The notes beneath the pieces were generated by a model, which saw only the letters and a list, made by a program, of their open reading frames with translations, made no database searches and had not been told where the DNA came from. The translations under genes were made by a program, and so were the position numbers. Below, piece by piece: positions 1 through 11,740 of a stretch of 58,826 bases of DNA. The stretch lies in assembly GCA_900175165.2 (NCBI GenBank), contig FWWN02000617.1, positions 1-58,826 on the forward strand. Direction: 5' to 3'. Numbering within the stretch: position 1 is the stretch's first letter; every line of letters starts with the position of its first letter. The DNA comes from Rhizomucor pusillus (taxonomy: Eukaryota; Mucoromycota; Mucoromycetes; Mucorales; Lichtheimiaceae).

Positions 1-249
1 GCATATCATTCTATCCAAGCAAGTCTCCTCTCTGTACGTCCCGGGCATTACGTTAAACTGCCCACGGTGCCTGCTAGTGCGCCGCCCTCCTCAAAAACGT
101 ATTTTTTTATACATTGTCCTTTCCCCTTTGCCCGCGTCTGCCCTGCCTCGACACGATGCGTGGTCCCCGCTTAAAGCAGGAAAACAATAAAACTTGTTTC
201 TATAATAATTCAAATGCATAATTCAAATGCGGGTTCATTTTCAGTAGTC
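1..249. other. non-coding left edge, 3' flank of ATG18
   Basis: No supported gene. The stretch is AT-rich on its inner side and holds the presumed 3' untranslated and termination region of the minus-strand ATG18 gene. Whatever lies further left is outside the window. Confidence 0.4.
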
Positions 250-1999
250 TCAATTAGAGCTAACTTTGCCATTCAAGCCATCTCCAGATTCAAGTAAGCT
301 GTTTACAATTCAAGTTAATAAATGGTCTTATCCCATCATCGCATATATATATATATATACTTGCCTGTATTGCTTTAGCAAGACACATTCTCCCCCGTTT
401 TCAAGATCGATGCTGTATTGATAAAAGAATCCCTCTGAAGTTATCACCATGACTTGCGGTAAATTACTGTAAGTTGGCCGTCAGCGATCACCTCTTTGTT
501 GTTTAGATTTAGGCAGATGTCATACCTGTTCACAGCAACCAGACTCCTCACACCGCCGCTAGGAAGTTTCAAAAATGCAAAGTCTCGCGCCGGTTCCCAC
601 ATTTCAGTGATCATTTCTGGAAGGTATGATCCCACGCTTCCGGCAAGGTTCCGCCCAATGGTCATCGACGATCGGCGTAGCATTTGTCTATTCCTCGATG
701 GCTTTGTTAGCTAACTGATATGTTTTCGACGTTGCAGTAGCATCTATTTTACCCGACGCTGGAACTTCTGCCGCGGGAATCTGGACTTGCGCCATCGTTG
801 CCATATCCAGCTATGTCAGTTGTTCTGCCGTAGACATGGTTACCATTTAATGGAGGCGAGTTCCCAGTTGGAAGCTTGAATATGTGCACCGTTTCAGTGT
901 CGCTTGAAACGCACAGCAGGGAACTAACAAGGTTGAATGACATCGAATAGATCTTTGCAGGATAGGATCCACGTCGAAATTGATAAAGCTTGTTTCCATC
1001 TGGTATAGAGAACACACGAATCACGGTACCCTAACACAATGGATAAGTATTGCATGCCACAAATGTCAAAACAAGGGTACAAAGCAACCTTCTCGCTGGC
1101 TGTCGCCAGTAATGTGCCGTCGGAATTCATTGTGATACAGCTCACCGGACTCTTATGTGCTGGAACGATATTCAGTAGCTGCAGCGATAAAGCATCAAAA
1201 ATTTCCACGTCGCCTGTCGCATAGTAGGACGGTGAGCCTTGATGGTTTACCGAGAATGGTACGCTTGAAGACGACTTTGAAGGGTATGAAATGTAGCAAT
1301 TCTCGCTGGAAGGCGACAATGCGCAAACAGCTACCATGCATAAGCTTCCTTAATTATGTAATACATTTCTCTCGCGTGTATACGATGCTCACCTCCCGGG
1401 TTTGGGCTCGTTTCGATGGTGTGAAGCAATTTCATGTTGCTTATATCGTAAACAAAAATTTGCTCCTCTATTACTACGATCAATCGTCGACGATTCATCT
1501 TGACTGCTAATACGGACGTGGGAAATGTAAGCTCGCATATCGTCGATTGTCTCTAAAAGATAAAGACTTAATAAATGCTTTTTTCCTTTGCAACAGATAT
1601 TCTTCCATGCTCCACAATCAATCAATCCATCCATCCACCCTCTCCAGTAACTTGGGTGCCGTTGGGGGTAATTTATACCTTTGTATTTATAATCTGCAGG
1701 TGCCTTGGAGAGAACGCCGGGTGCTCACCAGCACCTACCAGCGCAACCAGCGAGGTGCAGAATAACATTTCCACAATGCCAGTGCCGTCATCGGCTACAC
1801 ACATTGGCTGCCTTGTGAGCTCTCCCGAGGTACCGACCGACTTTATGCATAAATTCCTACTACCTTTTGAGTAGCATTTGCCAAATGGTTCGCAGTTGTA
1901 GATTCTGTAGCCATGTTTGCTTCCAACAGATATGCAGCTAAAGTCTTGGTTGAAGTTTATAAACAGTAACTCGTTGTCACTCTTGTCTCCCAAGTTCAT
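250..1999 (-). CDS. ATG18: Autophagy PROPPIN Atg18 (WD40, PI3P-binding)
   Basis: This is a seven-bladed WD40 beta-propeller of the PROPPIN/WIPI family. The family binds PI3P/PI(3,5)P2 on the phagophore and vacuole and acts in autophagy and vacuole membrane retrieval. The N-terminus [18 protein letters not shown] matches the family start. The lipid-binding FRRG motif lies in [15 protein letters not shown] near 990, followed by the conserved [12 protein letters not shown] blade. The C-terminal part ([18 protein letters not shown], then GGECVLL) is recovered only after splicing out introns. The last intron (299-364) appears to be a GC-AG intron: exon end TACAG, donor GCAAGT. Using it gives the family ending [13 protein letters not shown] and a stop at 250-252. 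A GT donor or read-through gives shorter, unfamiliar tails. It is followed by RAD3 on the same strand. Atg21 or Hsv2 paralogues are the alternatives; the WIPI-like sequence favours Atg18. Confidence 0.88.
299..364 (-). other. GC-AG intron, last intron of ATG18
   Basis: The donor is AG|GCAAGT, the classical GC-AG form, and the acceptor is GTAAACAG. The intron is 66 nt and carries a (TA)n run. Only this splice continues the reading frame into the conserved Atg18/WIPI C-terminus KQYSLL. Seen directly in the sequence; not confirmed by transcript data. Confidence 0.7.
343..359. repeat. (AT)n microsatellite
   Basis: An uninterrupted alternating AT run of 17 bases lies inside the last intron of ATG18, just downstream of the GC donor on the minus strand. 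It may be length-variable between strains. Confidence 0.85.
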
Positions 2000-2484
2000 T
2001 GTGCTGATACGAGCTTACTCTCTGTTGCCCTGCCAGCTCCCCCGCTGATGTAGTATTCATGCACCCACGTGACCCACAAAAATCGATCGCAGCATACCTT
2101 CAACGATTCAAGCCATTCTTAGTAGTTTCCCCACATATTATTATACTAATATCATTTGATATTTGCAGTGCGCGTGAAGAATCCATGCCAAAACAGCATA
2201 CTATAGTTCCTGATAAAAAATATGTAATATACTTTACTATTATTAAGCATGGATGATAAGCTCATCGGAACCATGTACATATATTCCTTGAGTTTCTGAT
2301 GCATGGACGGCTGTGCTGGATCCGAATCCAAGCAGAACAGCATCTGTTATACAATCCTCAGTATGTGGAATATGAAGCTGTTTATTACAGATGAAAAATT
2401 ACTATGATCTGCCAGTAGACGGATTCGACCTTAGATCAGTGGTGTATTGTTTCAGTATCAAAAGCACGCAAAAAAGCACAAAGT

Positions 2485-5400
2485 TATGTTGCAGCAGCCT
2501 TCTGACGAGCCTCTATATCCTTTATCGTCCACAATGATACGCCGGTTTGGTTAACTTCGAACGGCTGCGCCATAGTCCGCAAGAATTTCTTGGCAATGAC
2601 TAGCGCCATATCTGTGGAAAGATTGGTCGAAGCGTCTGTGACATACTGGTTGATCCATTTTGGTAACTTAGCTCGCTTATCAGCGCGTGCAAAACGCTAC
2701 AGGACAAAACATTAACTCGCTCGGAAAGGACGCGATGTGAATAACAATTTACCTTGTCTGCAAAGACCATCAATCCATAATCCGTTTTTCCTCGCAATAC
2801 TCTCCCGACGCACTGCGCAGCATGCCGCATAGCGTCGAAGGTCAAAAAGTCATTTTCACGGATATGGTGATTATCTCTCAGATATTCGAGACGTGCCTAA
2901 AATTGAAAACATAAATAAACAAAAACCCAAAATGATATAGCGTGTATCCGCGCTCACCTTTAGGATTCTTGACTCTGTATATTGGTATGGGATACCAAAC
3001 ATGATGACCGCTCTTCCATAGTTATGGTCAAAATCGATACCTTCAGATACTTTTCCTCGAGCGACGGACAACAGAATTGCACCACGTCCATTGTCACATG
3101 CCTTTTCAGCTATCAATTAGCAACACAAATATCGCCTTATTTCGTCTAATAATTTACCTTGCGATAGTTTGAAAGTGCCATGCTGGTCTCCGCAGCATCA
3201 GGCGTCTCTACAAAGATAAGTTTATGCTTCCATGCTTCGTTCAAGATACCCTGCCAAGGGATGTGAGCAATGAGCACTTTGAAAGTCAAGCTTTATATTG
3301 CCATACCATATCGTTCCACATGGAAACAATTTGTTCCATATAAAGATAGCTGGGGAAAAAGCAGACTACACCGTCGGGAACGATCTTTGAAAATTCGACC
3401 ATTATCTGTCCAAAATTGCGGACGACGGCTGGATCATTTCGAACTTCAAATTTGGAGCTGATAGCGACTTGATCAGAGCCACGTGTGATAATCTAGATAT
3501 CATGGGAATAAGCATGCATCGCACCATTACGGTAAGTATTGCACTGACCATCGGTAAGAAACAGTTTCTGGTTAAAGTCATCGAGTAACTTTCTTGCACA
3601 ACAGCGCGGAAATCGAGCATCTTCGGATACATATCTAATGGTGACAGCGTTCCTGACGTGATGACAACAGTGCTAAATCTGTCAAATACTGGTCGAATTG
3701 CAATAGATGCATCGAGACAACTAGAATCTGTAACTTCAGAAGCATTCACTAATAGTACATATCTGCATTGAAAAACTTACGTAAAATGTAGCACCGGATT
3801 TGGTATGGTAGCTGTTTCCGTCTCAAATGGTTCAAGAATAAGGAGAAAACCTGAAAACAGATTAGAGGTGATAACAGACACATCGCACTCTTTATGTCCT
3901 GAGTACCTTTCTCATAAGTAGCTACTAAAGTGGCAAATGCTGCAATGCGTTGCAAGCTGGAAAAGTGCTCCAGATCTGTCAATTCGAGAGTGCGTACCAG
4001 GCTCGTAAGTCTTTCAGCACAGAAACGAAGCGGTTTGCGTTCGATGTATGTCACATCCTTCAGGTGCTGCAGGAACGAGACCGGGGTTTCGGCTACTACG
4101 TGCATCACTCGCATACGTGTCTAGGAACTTGCTAAGTAAACAATACCTACTGCATGAAGGATACCTGACTCTCTTACCTTCAAATATTCTATGAATCGGC
4201 GTAAAAATGCAACGAAATGTTCTGCTCGTCGAATGTTTCCTGGCACCGCCTCTTTCAATAAATCATCCGGAAGTACTGGACTTGCCATAAATGTATCCTC
4301 GTCTCTGGCTGCACTCGCATCCCTTAAACCTATATCATGATTAGAATTCTGCTAAGAATATTTGGAACATTTACATACCTTCTACCAGCTTTGAATATTC
4401 GTTTTTCAACTTTTCAGCATCCGTCTTTTTAATTCTGTAGTGGTCCACATTTGGTAAATGCATTCAGTAACAGTCTCGGATATGAGTGCTTACTCTTCTA
4501 TACGATCAGAAAGCATCGTTACACCTCTCGCGCCCGCATCCAATATAGGCCGTGTTAGATCAATGCTGAGAGATTCTATGCATACGTTATCTAAAGCCAA
4601 AGTTCAGTAAGATTTAGCTTTGGAGCGAATTATATCTACGCACCGATGTTATGTGCTTCATCGAATACAACAATGCAATCTTTGGAAAGCTCTCTCGATA
4701 CAAGTTCAGCAACCTTTGGATCGAGCATGTAATGGTAGGAATATATGACGACGTTTGCGAAAGGAATCTGGATCAGAGTTAATGAGAATAACGCCAAAAT
4801 GCATAAGTATAGTATATGTTGAAACATACTGCTCGTCGTACGAGGTAATATGGGCAGAATCTCATCTTTTCGCAATAGTCTTTCAAGTCTGCGAGGGTAT
4901 ATACGCCACTGGGTATAGGATTGGGAGAGTTTGCAGCATCAAGTTGCTGTCCGGTATTGATTTAGTTAAAGGACAAGACCTTCGAGAGAAGGAATGTCAT
5001 ACCTCGTAAAAGTCGCAGAGTTCAATGTTGGTATCAACATCCATGGCTTCGCCGCTTTCTTGTGCCTGTTTGCCCTTTCCAGCTTTCGATCTGATCCAGC
5101 TTGCCGTCATATTTCGACATTTTGAATCGACAACTTTGCCTTTTCGTTCTTTGGACACGACAGGATGGAGACAAAGATTCTTACGACTCGTCAATCCAAT
5201 ACCAAAGTATTCCTCTTCCAGCCCTTCTTCTTTTCGATATGCCATCAGTCGTCGCAACTCTGCCAGCGCTTTATCAATTTCTGGAACTGTTCGAGAGCAA
5301 TATACTAGTTTTCTGTGATCTTCCGGATGTTGCTGCGGTTTGCTCGTATTAGCGAAGCGCTTATCCATATTCACGTTCAAGTATTTACCATTTGATATGC

Positions 5401-5692
5401 AACAATTAAAGATAGCAAAGATATTGTCTTTCCAGTTCCTGAAGGCATTTCGAGTACACAGTGACCCTTCGATTTCCCGTGATTAAGATAAGAATGCTAC
5501 ACAGACGACAGTGGTATAAGCATGTCAATTTACCTGAGCGTCCAGCGCTCGCTTTAGATCGCACATATACTGGTACTGCTCTGGATAAATCTTGTCATAC
5601 GGGAAGTGCACAACGAGATCGTCAATGTTAAAGCTTCAAGAGATTAACATGGTGGTCTGAAATGCTTTTTCTGACGAGATCTCTTACATCAT
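2485..5692 (-). CDS. RAD3: TFIIH 5'-3' DNA helicase Rad3/XPD (ERCC2)
   Basis: This is a superfamily 2 helicase with an iron-sulfur cluster, the XPD subunit of TFIIH, which opens DNA in nucleotide excision repair and is structural in transcription initiation. Visible in order are Walker A ([12 protein letters not shown], near 5440), [20 protein letters not shown], four FeS-cluster cysteines ([23 protein letters not shown]), the DEAH box in [10 protein letters not shown] (near 4660), the helicase 2 segment [30 protein letters not shown] and the C-terminal FLRTMAQPF. The reading is spread over many short introns. The first coding exon seems to be only 5 nt (ATGAT, 5688-5692), joined to an exon giving [19 protein letters not shown], which matches the universal XPD start. 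It is divergent from the DUF1479 gene. Family assignment is essentially certain; exact introns are not. Confidence 0.93.
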
Positions 5693-6559
5693 GATCAAGA
5701 TCGCGTACGTTTGACAGACCCAATGCGGGCGGTGTTTTGTCGCTGCGAAATGACGGTAAAATGATCTACCACCTCAATGATTGCGGATAGCAACAATGCA
5801 AAGTTCATGGTGACGAGCTCCCATAGTCAAATAATAACAGAAGTTCATTAAAATTGAGAGTATAATGAACAGTTTTCGACCACACAGCTAACATAAACTG
5901 AGAGCTCACAATTGTAGCAACCATGACGTGGACCTATCTACATGCTGTTACTACGCTTATTACATCCCGATGCCAGTGCCATTTGATATCTTAAATCAAT
6001 GCAGTACATTGTTATCTTTATTTTGCATATAATTCAAGTATTCCTACATTTGCGCACATCGAAATCTGACAAGCTGAAAATGTTTGGTGACAGAAACCAA
6101 GCAATGTTCGTCATCTTCTTGATCTTGGGAATTTCATATCGAGCATATCGTATAAACTGATAGATCAGAGAGCATGGATTGCCAGTGGTGCTCGAAACTG
6201 TTAAACTCTAGTTATGTGTAACTGCACTGAGCAAGGCTTTTAGCTCAATAGAATTTAGCACATGCATATTTATCCATGAAGCTTCCAAATTAACGATATA
6301 TTACAAAACATAAACGTGCAGCTAGAGTAACGCGTTTGTGGTTTAGCCGGTTAAAATGAAAATCCACGGGAATCTTCCCGTGTCAATGTTTACAGTATTG
6401 AATCAATGAGATCACAAAGCTTCGGAGGTTCCTTACGCCGCGGGAGAGTTTCTCCGTCCCGCAAATCTTCGTTTCTCCACAGAATGTGGTGGTTCTCCGC
6501 GGTGCCTGAAAGCAAGCTATAAAAATGCGCAGGTTCTCTTTTGCTAGTCTGTCAATCGA
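5693..6559. promoter_or_regulatory. divergent intergenic region between RAD3 and the DUF1479 gene
   Basis: About 870 bases without a supported coding sequence, containing the promoters of two divergent genes. The half next to RAD3 is AT-rich. The 200 bases next to the DUF1479 gene are richer in GC, with an inverted repeat at 6365-6382 and repeated TTTCTCC/GTTCTCC words at 6445-6505 that could be factor-binding sites. Confidence 0.45.
6365..6382. repeat. perfect 8-bp inverted repeat in the DUF1479 upstream region
   Basis: CACGGGAA and TTCCCGTG are separated by two bases, about 180 bp upstream of the ATG at 6560. The geometry suits a dimeric regulator's operator-like site; no specific factor is recognised. 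Confidence 0.5.
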
Positions 6560-8225
6560 ATGCCCAACAGCAAGATGATGCAAAGAGCTGCTAAGGTCAA
6601 AGGAGATATTTCATCCGTGTTTGTTAACCTCGGAGCATCCAGCCAAGCACTCGATCCTAGGCTTCTTCAACTGAAACGTCAGATTGCACCTGCCAACCCT
6701 AGTATCCTGCAAAAAGCATACGACCGGCTCTTGAACACCTTTGAAAAGGAGGGAGCCGAGATCCGCAAGCATGGCAGCTCTATCCTACCGGAGGTGGATG
6801 TTGCTGATATCAAGGCAAACGGAGGCAGAATCCCGGAGAAGCTGGTTCCTATTGTCAAAAAGCGGGGAGCGATCGTTGTACGCAACATTGTGGATCAAGC
6901 CGAGGCTATCGACTACAAGGCAAAGATTCAAGAATACATCAAGAAGCATCCAGAGATTATTGGCTTCCCGGCAGACAATCCTCAAGTATGGGAAGTCTAT
7001 TGGTCTCGTTCACAAGTGCGAGCTCGAAGCCATGAGAATTTCAATGCAGTCGCCGTTGCAATGAACAACTTGTGGCACACTAACGAACGGATGCCCATCG
7101 ATCTGGATACGAACCTTGCCTACTGTGATCGACTGCGTATTCGCCTACCACAAGACGGCAAATTCGCACTTGGTGGCCACATTGACGGAGGATCCCTTGA
7201 ACGTATGTGTATAATCCCGAAACGACATATCTGCAAGCCAAGTCTCACACCAATTTTTTGCTTTTATAGGATGGGAAGATCCTGAGTACCGACGATGCTA
7301 TACAAAAATTTTTGAAGGCAACTGGGAGGTATGTTCATCAGGATCAGCCAAAGGAAAAGCTGCTGTGTCGCTGACTATGGTGTATAGGAATACGATCCAT
7401 TCGATGTAACACACAGAATCGAAGCAAATATGGATCTTTACAACGCTCCCGGTGGATGCTCCATGTTCAGAATCTTCCAAGGATGGCTTGCAATGTCTCA
7501 CATTGTTCCCAACGGTGGTACTTTACGAGTATGTCCACTGGTGAAAGAGCCCACAGCCTATTTCCTTATGAAGCCGCTTTTGGAGCAATATCTCGACCAA
7601 AAGTAAGTCTTGAAACTATATTGCGTATGCTGGGAATTCTGAATTAACTTTTGAATGCAGTGATTTCTTAGGCGCGTTCCCAGGTCGTATTCAAGAAATT
7701 ACAAAGGAGCTGCACCCACACATCGTCGACAACATGATTTCCGTGCCCGAAGTAAACCCTGGCGACGGTGTATTCTGGTATGTTTATGCTAGCATTGATT
7801 TTTCTTTGCTCTTCTAACACGCATAATTGTGTAACAGGCATTGCGATCAAGTACACGCAGTTGAATCCAAGAATGAAATGGACCACGATTCTTCTGTCTT
7901 GTATATTCCATCCACACCCTTGTGCCGAAAGAATTCAGAGTATCTTTTGAGACAGCGCAATACATTCATTCTTGGAGAGTAAGTTCTTATACTCTATGTT
8001 GCAAGGAAACTAGTTCATTAAGCAAGCTATCATAGGAGCCCTCCAGATTTCCCTGCAAACCACTCCGAAAAGAATTTGGAAGACCGAGCCAAGCCTGAGA
8101 CTCTGAACGAACGCGAGAAGCTCGGTATGGGCTTTGCTCCTGTATCATATCGACCAAACTTGACTGCTGGACAAGAGATGGCTATCAGACAGCACAATGC
8201 AATGCTTAGCCCATTTCCTCAGTAA
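6560..8225 (+). CDS. DUF1479 family, putative Fe(II)/2OG-dioxygenase-like protein
   Basis: The protein begins MPNSKMMQRAAKVKGDIS and ends in AIRQHNAMLSPFPQ at 8223-8225. It belongs to the DUF1479 family (bacterial YbiU-like), common in fungi and related by fold to cupin/2-oxoglutarate oxygenases. A possible metal-binding HxD is seen in GGHIDGGSLERWEDPEY near 7180-7210, with a distal histidine in WHCDQVHAVESKNE near 7850. The middle (PGGCSMFRIFQGWLAMSH, then PLVKEPTAYFLMKPLLEQYL) is the typical family core. Introns are clear at about 7202-7269, 7328-7386 and 7601-7660, with two more before 8040. The metal role and chemistry are inferred from the fold family; no substrate is known to me. It runs in tandem with the GH15 gene, 140 bp away. 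Confidence 0.85.
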
Positions 8226-8366
8226 CAATGTAAAACTAACGTAGGGTAAAATAAAAACAAGTCAATAGCGTACAAGATAGTCCTTTTTTGCATGGGTCCT
8301 TCAAGTCTTTTGTTAAACTTTTTTTCTCTCAGCTTTTAGTGTTCTGTTTTCCACTTTGCATGCAAC

Positions 8367-10988
8367 ATGTCAAACTACGAAGGAGAGGAAGACGATGAAG
8401 ACAAGTCGTACGGTCTTCAGTTAGATTCCGAGATAGAGGCGCGGTTGCAGCCGACGACTCCTCCACCTGAAGGTATGCGATACGTTGCAGATACGCGGCA
8501 GCAGTCTATCAATCCCTCCATTGGGGGCATTTTAACCCATACGACAACGGAGGACACACGCTGTAATGTGCGTACTCGAGGCTACTTGCCCATTGAGAAT
8601 TACGCCATAATTGGCAATATGCGCACGGTCGCACTGTGTGGCACAGACGGCGCCATTGATTTCTGTTGCTACCCGAAGTTCGACAGCCCATCCATTTTCT
8701 GCCGTCTTTTGGATAAGGACAAGGGTGGACACTTTTCTATCGCGCCAAAAACACATACGAGCAACAAGCAGCAATATCTTCCAAATGGAAATATCCTCAC
8801 AACTCGCTTCTTGTCAGACGATGGCGTAGCCCAGATCACAGACTACATGCACGTACCAGAGCAGTCGCAACGGCTCTCGACAAAACCGCTGCTACCCTGG
8901 ATCATACGCACGGTGCAGGTGATCCGGGGCGTTGTCCCCTTCAGAATGGAATGCTTCCCGGCCTTCAACTATGCGCAGGATCCGCACACCGTCTCGATCG
9001 AAAAGGAATCGTCTGATCACGAACGAGACGCAGCACCCAAGCTGTATCCCGAAGACGAAATATCATACTATGTTGCCAGGGAACGAGTTATTTTCAAATC
9101 AAAGGATTTGAGCATGGATCTTCGCTACGTTGTCAAGTGCGGAGACTTTGCGTGTCCCCTGCTTGATGTGCAGGTGGACGAGCGAGCAACAGAGATGGCC
9201 TGGAAGGGACCAGGTGTCTTTTCCGAATTCGAGCTGCAAGAGACCCAAGAAGTGACATTTATTTTCAGAGAAGTGCCTTCCGCTGCACCGGCCGAAGAAA
9301 CCCAGTTGCAAGCCAAATATCGAAAAGCACGCGATCCGCCGCTTACCGCCAGTCTTCTCGATGCACTCTTTCGTCAGACCGCAAAGTACTGGCAGAATTG
9401 GATCAGCCAAAGTTCTTACCGAGGACGCTGGAGAGAACATGTTATGCGAAGCGCCCTGACGTTAAAGCTGCTGACCTATGAGCCTGTATGTTTGTCATGT
9501 GTGCACCCTGCCGTACATATACGTACTGATCCTTCCATGCCTATTTTCTAGACCGGTGCCGTTGTTGCCGCCCCTACGTTTAGCTTGCCGGAAGGTAATT
9601 CATTCACACTTTTCCTTCTATCCTTGCACATACCGAGCTCAGAAATCTTTCTCTTTTCCTGCATTTAGCTATTGGAGGAACTCGCAACTGGGACTATCGC
9701 TTTGTCTGGATACGCGACTCATCCTTCACCATCTATGCTTTCTTACGACTCGGTCTCACGCAAGAGGCAGAGAAATATATGAGTTTCATTGAAGATAGAT
9801 GCAATGATCTGGTATGTGAATTGCAGCATTCGCTGATCAATAGCCTCGGGACAAATAGCTTACTTGCCGCACTTAAGAATCCAGATGGATCATTGAATAT
9901 AATGTACAGTATCGATGGCGTGAAGCGTCTAGACGAGATAGAACTTCCGCATTTGGATGGATATCACTCTTCCCGACCAGTGCGTATTGGCAACGGAGCG
10001 TACGACCATTTGCAATTAGATATATACGGCGAGTTACTGGACGGCATCTATCTTTACAACAAGTATGGGCAGCCTGTCTCGTATGACATGTGGTGCGCTG
10101 TCCGTAAACTTGTTAACTACGTGTGTGATCACTACAATCAACCCGATATGTCCATCTGGGAAGTTCGCGGTCAAAAGCAGAACTTTACATACTCGCGAGT
10201 CATGTGCTGGGTAGCAATAGATAGAGGTTCGCCGTGGTCTTGTTTCGCCGCATTGCAGCCTGCCATATTGATATTTATGTATTAGGTTTACGTTTGGCAG
10301 AGAAGCGCATGTTTCCATGCTTAGAAAGGGATCGCTGGCTGACTACAAGAGATATTATTTACGAGGAAATCATGACCAAATGTTGGAACCCTGAACTCAA
10401 CATGTTTACTCAGGGGATCGAGTCGCCAGACGCTCTAGATTCGAGCGTGCTTATCATGCCTCTTGTGTTTTTCATATCTCCTGTTGATCCTCGAATGATA
10501 TCGACTATTATGAGAGTCATACTTCCCCCAGAGAAAGGTAACATTTGTTATATTTTTGCATGAAGCTCTAACTCACTTTATCAACTCAAATGTAGGTGGT
10601 CTCATGACGAATAATTTGGTGTTTAGATACAACTTCCTGACAACAGATGATGGTGTGGGCGGTCTTGAAGGAGCATTCTCCATGTGCACATTCTGGCTGG
10701 TCGAGGCCCTGACGCGCGCGGGCATGTATGACAGAAAATTGCTGCAGCGCGCTGTTGTTATGTTTGAGGAGATGGTATCGTACAGCAATCACGTTGGTCT
10801 GTTCTCAGAGGAGATTGCCCGTTCCGGAGAAATGCTCGGCAATACGCCACAAGCGTTCTCCCACATTGCATTTATCAGCGGTATGTTACGTGATGATCAT
10901 CTGCGTTTGCATCAATAACCTTATTTGATGACAATTTCTTATAGCTGCTTTCAATCTCGATCGAGTGCTTGGCAACAAATCCATCTAA
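8367..10988 (+). CDS. Glycoside hydrolase family 15 (glucoamylase/trehalase-like)
   Basis: An (alpha/alpha)6-barrel GH15 enzyme of the cytosolic glucoamylase-like/trehalase-like type, with no signal peptide. An acidic N-terminal 50 residues precede a beta-sandwich domain starting [20 protein letters not shown]. The barrel has TFSLPEAIGG then [54 protein letters not shown] (probable catalytic acid Glu) and [20 protein letters not shown] (probable catalytic base Glu). It ends [14 protein letters not shown]. Family enzymes release glucose from alpha-glucosides or trehalose; the substrate cannot be told from sequence. At 9811-9876 there is a 66-nt stretch with intron-like ends (GTATGT...TTAAG) that is also in frame and stop-free. 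Removing it joins RCNDL to KNPDGSL as in relatives. Confidence 0.88.
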
Positions 10989-11740
10989 GAAAATGGAATA
11001 GAAGCATTGCACGTTTCATCGTACAGCAAACAACTATAGTAATAAAGCTTTTGACATTTTTTAACCAGAGTTTCTAAGGAGAAGCGATTTGCGCAGGGTT
11101 CCCCTATCGAACTGTTTCAGAATCAGTAAAGCGTAGAAATGCCAGGCTGCAAATGCATGTCACTGACATGAGAATAAAGAAAAAAGAGTTGCCCCCCTCG
11201 TTTAATAATCTTACTGCTTTCTCGGTTTATTCCGATACAAGGAAATAAGGGGGAGGTCTCACCAAGCTGCTGGTATAGATAAATAGAGAGTATATTGTTG
11301 GAATGCCACATAACAAAAGCAATTATACATTCACAGAATAAGAGCAAAGAACAGAGAATGATGCTCAATGTCGTCGAGCTGCAACGCGGTCCTTGGCAAG
11401 CATTTCCCGGCATAAACGTAATTCAGCAGACTCAAGAATGCATGCATACATGTTTGTGAAGGCTGTTTGAAAAAATCTTGAATATATCGTCCCCCTTACT
11501 GCATATGTAAAGATTTCTAACGCTTCTCCTGTGTGTGCTGCTGATGTTCCATGCCAAACACATCTCTAGCTCCCCCACCCGCCCTCCTTTCTTCCCCCAT
11601 CGTGGACCCCCTTCTCATTCTCTCAAAATAGCATGTACATCCAAGCGTCGCAAATTTTCGCCAAAAGGGAACCTTTTTTTCGTACCTTTTTTTTTTTTTG
11701 CTTTACTTTCTTCCTATTGTATAAATAGGAAAGTCTAATC
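10989..11740. other. intergenic, GH15 3' flank and upstream of the Rch1-like gene
   Basis: No gene seen. The right end carries pyrimidine-rich tracts (C/T stretches at 11565-11625 and a 13-base T run near 11687) of the kind common in fungal promoters, directly before the downstream start. Confidence 0.4.
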
